The translations under genes were made by a program, and so were the position numbers. 64,000 nt of DNA, from positions 4,140,061 through 4,204,060 of the forward strand of contig OX465110.1 in assembly GCA_949987565.1 (NCBI GenBank), written 5' to 3'. The DNA is from Luidia sarsii (taxonomy: Eukaryota; Echinodermata; Asteroidea; Paxillosida; Luidiidae). Within the stretch, counting starts at the first letter, position 1. Each line of letters starts with the position of its first letter. The notes under the pieces were generated by a model. The model had not been told where the DNA came from and did not search any database. It was given only the letters and a program-made list of their open reading frames with translations. This document shows, piece after piece, positions 56,101 through 64,000 of the stretch.

Positions 56101-58363
56101 ATGATGTTATGGAGTCCTGGTGTCTATATTCAGTGATGCAATTGCGCTTGCAAGCTCCCTTTATTGACTAAACTAAAACATATGATACTATACAAATTAC
56201 AATCAGACCAACCGAACTGTCTGGGGGTCAGTCGAGGGAGAAAAAAAGTGGCGTTATCAACTATAGAAAGTTACACTACACTCTTTGGAATACTTTGTGC
56301 GCATTGTAGGTGACATCCCCCCTATTTTACTTTTTGGAAGAGTCCATTTGATTCGCCCTCCGGCGAAGTCGTGGACCAGGCCAGTCAATGAGCTTTTAAT
56401 AGTAGGGAAGACCTATTGTGGGAGGAGGAGTGTGGGTAATGGGAGGGGGAGGGACCACTTTGCTACCCTCGTGCACTCTTGGCAAATTCAAACTATCATC
56501 AAATTGTAGAACTGTGACACTGCCCAGTAAAACAAAAAAAACCGGGGACGGCTAAAATATGGGCTGAGTCTAACAGGGCCCTATTTCATGGAGTTGCTTA
56601 AGCACCAAAATCTGCCTAAGCACAACATCCCATGATTCATAGGATCAGCTTCGTAAGATCAAATTTCACTTTTGTTTCACGCAAAGCCGAAAAGGCGGGC
56701 AGAATACAAGTCCAAAGCAACTAAACCTCAACCAACAATTCGGTCTGTAATCCTGTTAACACAAGGAAGACCTTTCATGCTAAGCAGAATTTTACGCTTA
56801 AGCGGCTCCTAGTCCGAGTAACTTGGACTCTTACAATCGCCCTTAAAAAAAAATTGAGGTTTTTAAAAAAGGGCGATTGTAAGGGTCCAAGTTACTCGGA
56901 CTAAGCGGCTCCATGAAATTGGGCCCGGACAAACGTGCGAGGTTGGAGGGCGTGGTGCTGGCTACCAGCACCACCTGGGTTTGGAGAAAAGTTTCAAGGG
57001 GCATGCGTGTTGCTGGGAAATTCAGCGAGTACATGTAGTATAGCAATGCAAAGTTGCCCGATCTTATTCTGTGTATTTTGGACCAGTCCCTGTGCCATCC
57101 TCCTCTCTGCTTGTTTTGCTCTTTCCAACACAACTATGTGGTCTTTTCTTCACATTTTGCAGCCTTCAAATGTTTCTGATTTCTTTTAATTAAGGACCCA
57201 TCCCCCCCAAAAAAAATGTGCACCTTTAATTCAGAGTCACCCTCCCATGCTTCGATATTACAAACACCATTCCCCCCTCCAAAAATAAAACACAAACAAG
57301 TCTGGAAATGGTTTCCTACGGTGCACTAATGGGACCTCACATTTGAAGACTTCCAATGTTAATGATGCAGCATTGGAGATGAATAATTATGTCAAGATTA
57401 AAATTCAAAGTAATGCAAATATCATAATCTCAAAAACCACTGAAAGCCAGCTACGATCGACTATTATTCTCAAAAGTTAATACAAATTCATTTTTGATAT
57501 TTTGTTTTCCTTTTTTTTTTTTTTACAAATTATTTCCATGCTTATTGAAGTTAACGCATTCCTCTAAAAAAATATTCAGTGTAAATCAAATAATGGCTGA
57601 AACAGCTCGGGGAGGTATACTAGCTGTCTCTTCAAAATTGGCTACAAAGTCCCGACCAGATCCTCAGAGTCCAGACAGGATTTAATACCTGGTGGGGTTG
57701 GAGCTAAACACCTGGTCTGATGAGTTCTCCTCTGACATTACATAAAAGCAAACATTAAATCTTCGTACATTCCCCATGCCTTCAAAAATACAATGTATCC
57801 TAAAAACCACATGCAGAATCATCACCAAAGTCAAATGTTAATTCCAAACATTAAATCTAATGGCAGCTACTAATAATGAATACAAAACAGTTTCCAATTT
57901 CCCAACCTAGAGCAATCTTTTCAAAACCAATAACAATCTGAGTATTGTAAACAGAAATTGCATATCAATTAATAGTTACATGTAAAAAAAACAATAAAGA
58001 AAGCTACCAACGTAATAAATCCATTTAAGGATTGTAACTACTTCCCCAACAAGCCCTAAAAATTTCCCAAAATACCTTTTCAATACCTTTAATACCTTAA
58101 AGTATTAAAGTATTAATACCTTTAAAATTCATAGAGATATGTGCATCAAAAGGCAAGCAATTGATAAAAAAAAATACCACCAAATTTACTAGTCTATTTA
58201 TCAGCAAAAAAGCTTTTACTTTAGCAAAAGTTTCATATAAAAACAAGGCAGCTGCAATTCACTTCTTCATCTTCTTGGATAAGGATTAACCTTATGGCTC
58301 TTGCGTGAAGTCTCCAGCAGGCTTGGTTTTCATTTTGAGGGGAGAGTTGGCGGTGACGCTTCG
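53192..58363. other. Interval between genes A and B, with probable 3' UTR of gene A
   Basis: No recognised exon. Nearest to gene B (53.2-53.8 kb) the sequence is GC-richer and may hold its promoter and 5' UTR. About 54265-54575 ends in an AAT repeat like a LINE 3' tail. Repeats include one at 54850-55085, one at 55540-55670, a MITE at about 55824-56063 and a nested element at 56578-56930. From about 57.2 to 58.36 kb the DNA is AT-rich and nearly repeat-free, fitting a 3' UTR of gene A; ATTAAA signals on the minus strand occur near 57184-57225. Confidence 0.5.
56578..56930. mobile_element. CATAGAGC-GCTTAAGC family element with a palindrome inserted
   Basis: The element starts 'gggccctatttcatggagtt' and ends 'ggctccatgaaattgggccc'. 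Near its right end a palindrome (about 56812-56904) with 'agtccgagtaacttggactc' arms is inserted; 'gcttaagcggctcc' before it and 'taagcggctccatgaaattg' after it suggest duplication of 'taagcggctc' at the target. Confidence 0.7.
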
Positions 58364-58557
58364 TCAGCGTATTATAGCCACCTCGTCATCGCCTTTGAAC
58401 GCGGGGCCATAACGACGCAGGGACATCCTGCACGTGGCTATGATGAGGACCAGCAGTAAGACCAGCACCAGGGAGGCCAGGGGACCGACGAAAAACAAGG
58501 ACGAACCATGGGCAGTGTCCACGTTGGTTCCACGGTCGTTCATATCACCACCACCAG
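58364..58557 (-). CDS. Gene A last exon: transmembrane segment, short cytoplasmic tail, stop
   Basis: The exon follows a GTCTCAG acceptor in phase 1 and ends in TGA at 58366-58364. It encodes a Gly/Asp-rich stalk (AGGGDMNDRGTNVDTAHG), a hydrophobic helix from SSLFFVGPLASLVLVLLL to VLIIATC, then a basic stop-transfer RMSLRRYG and an acidic tail ending GDDEVAIIR. Gene A therefore makes a type I single-pass membrane protein with about 20 cytoplasmic residues. The C-terminal I-I-R has no obvious PDZ consensus. Confidence 0.9.
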
Positions 58558-61500
58558 CTGAGACCCCCCCCCCAAAAAAGAAAGAAGTAAAACAATAACA
58601 ATTACAAAAACATCAATAAGACTTAAGGCTTTGCATGGTGTGGGTGAAGCAATATAGGAAGGTTTATAGGAAGGTTTGCGGTGACAAGCGGTGATACATG
58701 GTGTCACCTCAAACCTTCCTATACAAAAACATCAGGAACCTCTTCTCGGCTACTTTGGGACCAACAGAAGTCGGCATCCTTCACATTTTGAGAGACGCAG
58801 ATGAAACTCAACCGATCTCAGAGGAACGAATGCCAGACTGAGCAAAGATGGTTGGTTGTTTGGGAAAGCTGACATCTGATGAGGCCCACCTTCACAGAGC
58901 CACTTATGAAAGCCCCTTACACACCGTTGGTAAAGGTCTTAGAAACACGTCCGTACTAATCCAGGATGTGCATGAAATAATTTTTAAATTTTTTTTAAGG
59001 TTCATTCGTTCGTTCTTACCGCTACGGCAGAATTGGCCAGTCCACCCGGGGGCGCAGAGACAGGAAAAGGTCGTCACCACGATGCCGCCGTTGTTCACCG
59101 GAGAAATCACCGCACACGTGCCGTTGTTGGCGCAAGGGTTGGGGTGGCAGATGGTGAATTCTGGAAGATCAAGATCAGAGGCAAAAAGCGCCGTCCAGTC
59201 AAACCTCGAGTCGTCACCCCGGATGCATACCATAAAAGTCCTACACTACATAACTTGTTTGCACTTTCAATTCCTATAGGAAGCGAGGGCAGCACTGTGT
59301 GCCTGAAACCCTCTGCTTCTTCTCAGGAAACAAAATGTCCCGGTCAAGGTGAATTTTCTTTGCCACTTATTAAAGTTCTTTACAAATTTCCAGGCAGTTT
59401 TCCTGTACTTTCCCCACACGCTGCACTGAATCACACTTGTTTTTCTTTTTTTTTATAAATCCCAAAATGCACCACTCATGCTCCGATTGGCAGAGCCGTG
59501 CTAGTTTATATGTCTCCCTGCGTGGGCCACCCTCAAGGACACACCCACCATTTGACCACAACTGCTAACCGCAATCGACTCGCGATTATTTTGCGACGCA
59601 ATTTTTTTGTGGACACGACAAATTTCAAATCGCGATTATTTTCAGAGTGGGAACGGCCCTGATGACCTCCCCGAGAGTGCACTGAGCAGACTCACCTCGC
59701 TCACAGAGAACTCCCATGAAGTCCGCGGAACAGTCGCACATGAATGAGCCGGGGTTAAACTGGTCCTGCAGGCAGTCACCACCATTCAAGCAGGGACACG
59801 CTGTGGGACAAGACGGCGGGGAAAAACCATGCACATTCAAGAAACGTAGTGGCTGTTGTTACGGCAGTCGTCCGTGTGGTTCCCTGACTTCGCAGTATTT
59901 GTCAGGATGTTTAGCTCTTGGAACCAGACTATCAGCTAATAGACCGGTTCAACCAGCCTGCAATGCTGACGAAAAACAATCAGCCATTGCGTTCAAGAAA
60001 ATCTCAACATCCAGAAGGGTAATGACTATAACACCATGCAGCTTTCTGATAATCCTTCTTTTGTGTTCAGTCCTTCACACTTCTCTCTTTGATCTTTACC
60101 CCTCTTGTCACTAATCCCTACCCTACTCCTTGCCCTTCTCTTTGATCTTTTCCCCCTCCTCTCACTAAATCTACCCTACCCCTTGCCTTTGATCTCTCCC
60201 TACCAGCTTCCCTCTCTGTCCTTTGTTTCTCATCCGTGTCCTATTCACTCTTCCCCCCCTTCCTTCGTGTACATGTATCTGTTATGTCCTTGTCACTCTG
60301 CCTTTGAGAAAGGTCCTGCTAGGATTGAAACGTCAGGCCCACTAAATTTTAAGATTCAAGAAAAGCGTTGAATGTGTACTCCAGTGACTTGTGTGCTCAC
60401 ACACCCGTACACGCGTATACTTGTGGGGTATTTCCTTTGTTCTCGTGTACTAAATAAACACTCCCAGAAAAGCCTAAATCAAATCGGGAGGTCACACTGA
60501 TTGTCTCCGCTCACTGGTTCGTGCTGCTTTCGCGCGAGCCCAGTCATTTATACGGTTAGCAGAGTGCATGTAAACGCTCCTCGATTTCATCATATTTATA
60601 TTAAGAGAGTAACAACAAGTGCTTGACTGCTTTGCTGTATCAGCATCATGAACACAATTATTTTCGTTTTTCACAAACGTTTTCCTACATGGTCGGTGCC
60701 AAAAGCGCGACCAGTTGCCGTGGTTGCACCTGATTGACCTTGGCAAGAAGTCATGACTACACCGGCGAATACGCACAGGGAGTGGTTAACGTGAATCATG
60801 TCTCTTCGCTCACAGCCCCCACCCCTACTCGGAGTGATAGCATTCTGGGGTCTGAACGGGGGAATGGAAGGTGCACGGATACATGAAACCGACAAAATAC
60901 AGCGGGAGTCTAAAGAGCGGATGCACTTACGCTCTATCTCCACAGAGTCCACGTCTCTTCGTTTCCGGCCTGTAGATCATGACAGAAGAAACAAAATTTC
61001 AGTCAACCTGGAGGCAGATGTCCTTCTCATCTCAAACATCTCAAACCCACACATCTCGATCCACAATGTCTTGTCTCGTACTGCAGACCATGCATGAAGT
61101 AAACCACTGTAAAGTTACTAGGATCTATCCCTGGCAACAGCCTAGACAACACTGGCTTCCCTGACAGAGGAGTTTACAAAACTCTAAACAGAGAAAGCTA
61201 TCAGGCACCAATTTCATAGAGCTGCTTAAAGCCCCTACACGACATTAATCCAACATATGCATGAAATAGCACACCTGTGAACATTTCAGCTCAATCTGCC
61301 AACTGAGTGAAAACCGCTTCATTTGTTTTGCGAAAATGCAGCATTCAACGCTGTACTGTTCTGAAATGTTCTTTAGATCTCGGTGAGACGTATGGTAAAC
61401 AATTTCTTTTACTCTTTTCTACCAAAACATAATTTTAGGCAGAAATATTTCAGTGCAAGGTTTCTTCCATAACCATCTTCAAACTGTATAAGTTTCATGT

Positions 61501-63086
61501 AAATCTGTGAACATTTCTGTTTTCCGATCTTACCAATGTTGCGTAAGGGCTTTTAGCTACGAAATTAAGCATTTTAAGCATAGAAAGCCTTGGTGGATAC
61601 AATGTCTTGATGGATACACTGCCAATGTTCCGCTGGTTTTTCATGCTAGGTCTCCACTCTCCGAAGTCAAGTCAGGCATGCAGTGGGCATCACACCAAAT
61701 ACAGTTGACAATCCCGTTCTAGCCACCAGACAAACTTGCACGCTTAAGCAGGTGCCAGGTTGTCACTCTCACTCTTTGGGACTAGCTGACAATCTGAGGT
61801 TGACTTACCAGCAGCGACGCACTTGTACTCTAGCGCTGTGTAGAAGCAATTCGTCCCTGGGAAATTTCTGCATGGGTTACTTGCGCACGGGTTTCCACTG
61901 GAGCCTAAAGGAATGCAAATAGTGAGAAAAGAGGAAGAAAAGTAATCCCCAAGTTGTTCAAACCAGTTGCCAGCCAAAGGTGGCTTGTAGTGGGACTGTG
62001 GAAGTATATCTTCTTAGATATCTTCAATATCTAGGTGTACAACAGAGAGGTATCAGAACAGCTTCTTCCCTCATTCTGCCTCCATCTGGAATTCCCTTCC
62101 CGGTTCTTGCTTTCCCCCTGCCTACGATCTTGCCCTTTTCAAAAAGAAATGTTAATTCCTATCTCCGGCTTTCCTGAGTACCTCTCTATCCTCTTCTTTC
62201 ACAAGCCCCTAACCTCGAGTGGATTTTCAGCCTTGTTTTGGCCGATCTTGCATTAAAAATAAAATATGCCGCATATATCTTTTGTGGGTGTGTGTGGTTG
62301 TGATAAGAACCAATGCTCTCAACGTTTCTGAGCAGTGGGCTCTGCTCATCATCAAGACAAGGGTCAGCGTACATTTTTGAAAACGTTGAGTTCAGTGTGA
62401 ATCCAGGTTCAGTTTTCCCGATGACGGGCAGAATCTACTGTTTGAGACATTGAGTCCATTGGTACATTTAACCATAGAGGGACCATTAGGTTCAAACCCC
62501 TCTAATCTCAGTCAAGCAGCTGTTTAATCCTACCTACTTTACTGACATTGTCTCTGTACACTCTGTAGTTTCTTGAAGAGGTTATCAATATTCTGGGAGA
62601 ATCTAAACTTGCTTTTGGTTGGAAATGGGAGTCAAGCCATGCAATGATCCCATCCCAATCCATCGGATTCACACTAGCGCAGTTCATCGGTGACTTCAGG
62701 TGGGAATTCTTTTTTCCACGAAAAGAAAAAGGTTTACAGAGAGCGGCTGCCAACGGCTGGCCGGCCGGAAAAATGTGCGCTTTGCTCGAGCCGCTGCGAG
62801 CGGCTCGTCGTAGGGGAAGCCGCTGACTCCTACCCACCCGTCACGGTGACCGTGAAGCTGCACACGGCCGAGTTGCCGGCGCTGTCGGTGAACGTGTAGA
62901 TGACGCTGGTGACCCCCGGCGGGAACTGATCCCCCGGGTTGTGGCTGCTGCTCACGGCGACGGCCAGCTGGGTGTTGTCCGTGGCGGACGGAACGGTCCA
63001 AGACACGGCCACGGAATTGGATCCCGCTGGCAGGCTGCTGGAGACGCCAGTTGAGCAGTTGGCAATCACGGGAGCTGTTGAGTCCT
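58364..63086 (-). CDS. Gene A: HYR/EGF single-pass membrane protein, 3' part (5' end beyond the window)
   Basis: Six exons, all with phase 1 junctions: HYR (62838-63086), four-cysteine module (61809-61904), RKRR linker (60931-60969), EGF (59696-59800), EGF (59020-59160), transmembrane and tail (58364-58557). The order HYR then four-cysteine module is shared with the end of gene B, so the two are probably tandem paralogues. The protein is anchored in the plasma membrane and most likely acts in adhesion or as a matrix receptor. The N-terminus lies to the right of the window. Exon joins are inferred from phase and splice signals. Confidence 0.82.
59020..59160 (-). CDS. Gene A exon: EGF-like, membrane-proximal
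   Basis: A 141-base phase 1-1 exon (acceptor CTTCCAG, donor GTAAGA) encodes 47 residues: EFTICHPNPCANNGTCAV, SPVNNGGIVVTTFSCLC, APGWTGQFCRS. Six cysteines with standard EGF order and the G-W-T-G-x-x-C ending. There is an insertion (N-N-G-G-I-V-V) between the third and fourth cysteines. It precedes the transmembrane exon. Confidence 0.94.
59400..59665. repeat. Interspersed repeat ('tgcgtgggccaccctcaagg' family)
   Basis: Shared with about 18530-18840 and in part with 8117-8360. Common blocks include 'tatgtctccctgcgtgggcc' and 'tttgaccacaactgctaac'. It ends close to the donor of the EGF exon at 59696. Non-coding. Confidence 0.6.
59696..59800 (-). CDS. Gene A exon: EGF-like
   Basis: A 105-base phase 1-1 exon (acceptor CCCACAG, donor GTGAGT) encodes 35 residues: ACPCLNGGDCLQDQ, FNPGSFMCDC, SADFMGVLCERG. 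It has the short C-x-C start and the G-V-L-C end characteristic of the EGF modules of gene B, and is closest to EGF-like 4 there (N-G-G-x-C and F-x-P-G-x-x-M-C). Confidence 0.94.
60030..60360. repeat. Repeat shared with 40680-40890, ending in a hairpin-family arm
   Basis: From 'ctaatccctaccctactcct' through 'gtgtcctattcactc' to 'cctttgagaaaggtcctgct' and 'gaaacgtcaggcccacta'. The copy at 40690-40890 has the same order, so the pyrimidine-rich block and the hairpin arm move together as one element. Confidence 0.65.
60931..60969 (-). CDS. Gene A exon: 13-codon linker with RKRR site
   Basis: A 39-base phase 1-1 exon between a GATCTACAG acceptor with a pyrimidine-rich lead and a GTAAGT donor. It reads GRKRRDVDSVEIER. 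RKRR fits the R-x-K/R-R consensus for furin-type proprotein convertases. Its phase matches the neighbours on both sides. If used, cleavage would fall between the four-cysteine module and the EGF pair. It is too short for domain evidence, so support rests on splice sites and phase. Confidence 0.6.
61809..61904 (-). CDS. Gene A exon: four-cysteine module
   Basis: A 96-base phase 1-1 exon (acceptor CCTTTAG, donor GTAAGT) encodes 32 residues: GSSGNPCASNPCRNFPG, TNCFYTALEYKCVAAG. Four cysteines spaced C-x3-C-x7-C-x8-C. Its counterpart at 9684-9770 in gene B shares NPC, PCR, NCFY and the final C-V. It looks like the N-terminal part of an EGF domain without the C-terminal loop. Confidence 0.85.
62030..62275 (+). 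mobile_element. 3' remnant of a LINE, second copy
   Basis: Shares with 23160-23430 the order 'gaggtatc', 'cttcttccctc', 'cctacgat', 'cttgcccttt', 'tcctgagt', 'gccttgttttg', 'ttgcattaaaaa'. A broken plus frame reads RNSFFP-like, SGIPFPV and FKKKCNS-like segments at the position of the C-terminal end of a LINE polyprotein. It ends in an A-rich tail. Confidence 0.5.
62838..63086 (-). CDS. Gene A exon: HYR
   Basis: A 249-base phase 1-1 exon (acceptor CTTGCAG, donor GTGGGT) encodes 83 residues: EDSTAPVIANCSTGV, VSWTVPSATDNTQLAV, SSSHNPGDQFPPGVTS, YTFTDSAGNSAVC and SFTVTVTG. Full set of HYR landmarks. It is the first exon of gene A visible in the window; nothing coding is seen from here to the right edge. 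Confidence 0.95.
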
Positions 63087-64000
63087 CTGCAAGGGTACAG
63101 TGACGGTGATTATTTTGTGTGGACATTACACTCGGAAAGAAGAAGCAGACGAGGCGCTGGTATACAAGTTACCAGGGGCCCAATTGCGTAGAGACGCTTA
63201 AGCGTGAAAATCCGCTTAACATGAAAAGTCTTCCCTGTGTAGACAGGATTACAAAGCACAATAATTACGACGTGATGCCAATTGATTCTGACTTGTATTC
63301 CACTATTCTTTACTTAGCATGTTTGGGCTGGTAAAATAGTCATGTGAATGGAGACAATTTGTGTGCGCGGAAAACTTGCCAAGCATGGAAACCATTGCCT
63401 CGCAACGACAAGATTGCCCACCAAAATTCCTTTGATGTTTACTTGTGTTTGACATGCATTGGTTGCTCAGTGTAGAATACAAAGTGGACCTTCCACACCT
63501 GACATTAGAGAGCCGGGCTTTCCAAGCTTAACAAGGGATAACACAACATTGGCTGAGGTCAAAGAATAGCATCCATACGTTGTCTGATCCAACATAAGCA
63601 TGGCAATTTCAGCTCAATCCACCAACCGAGTCTCGAGAAAATAGATACAAACAGTTTCATTTATTTCGCGAAAATGCAGCATTCAACACATTGTTCTGAA
63701 AAATTGTTTAGATCTAGGGGATGATTGAGGCATAAATTATTTCTTTACTCTTTTCTCCAGAAATACAGCATTTTTAGACAGGAATATTTCAGTGCGAGGT
63801 TTCTACTATAACCATCTTCAAACTGTATAAGTTTGATTTAAATCTGTGAATATTTCTGTCTTTTGATCTTACCAATGTTGTGTAGGGGCTTTAAGCGATT
63901 GAGGGGGCTTTAGGTACGGTAAGCTCTTTGAAATTTGCACCTAGTGTTAAGAGCTCCACAAGTATCAACTATCTGCATGAGTTGCTCCACTTCTTAGTTC
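63087..64000. other. Right-hand end: intron of gene A with repeats
   Basis: Contains a partial CATAGAGC-GCTTAAGC element (about 63176-63330) and a copy of the interspersed repeat also present at 27390-27690 and 61230-61600 (about 63550-63910). No exon is recognisable. Confidence 0.55.

Overview
This is animal nuclear DNA. All recognised coding sequence lies in short exons on the minus strand, separated by introns full of inverted-repeat transposons, tRNA-derived SINEs, LINE remnants and long simple repeats. The protein modules are mostly hyalin repeats (HYR), with EGF-like and fibronectin type III (FN3) modules. HYR-rich proteins of this kind are best known from the hyaline layer of sea urchins. 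An echinoderm, or a closely related marine deuterostome, is therefore the likeliest source; the species cannot be told from the sequence alone.

Two genes of similar construction lie head to tail on the minus strand. Gene A (58364 to beyond 63086) enters the window from the right and only its 3' part is visible: a HYR, a small four-cysteine module, a short exon with a dibasic RKRR site, two EGF modules, then a membrane-spanning exon with a short cytoplasmic tail and a stop codon. Gene B (53191 down to at least 9684) starts with a signal-peptide exon and has 29 exons that I can define. The order is: signal peptide, EGF, 2 HYR, 3 EGF, 3 HYR, FN3, 8 almost identical HYR, FN3, 8 diverged HYR, and the same four-cysteine module as gene A. 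That gives about 2,114 residues with 21 HYR, 4 EGF and 2 FN3 modules. Every internal exon of both genes is a phase 1-1 cassette holding exactly one module, so modules can be added or lost without changing the frame. The 3' end of gene B was not identified. A minus-strand exon at 6554-6695 resembles transmembrane helices 6-7 of an adhesion G-protein-coupled receptor, and a possible micro-exon lies at 41-69; linking either to gene B is speculative.

The most striking region is 30834-35517. Eight HYR exons of nearly the same sequence sit in a tandem array of roughly 540-base units, including an apparently perfect 537-base duplication. This points to very recent unequal crossing-over or gene conversion. 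Several very large simple repeats (14.7-15.3 kb, 15.6-16.5 kb, 25.6-26.8 kb, 30.2-30.4 kb, 36.2-36.4 kb, 38.3-39.6 kb) lie close to splice sites of gene B. The 53.2-58.3 kb interval between the genes and the right-hand 0.9 kb hold repeats and no recognised gene. No convincing plus-strand gene was found.
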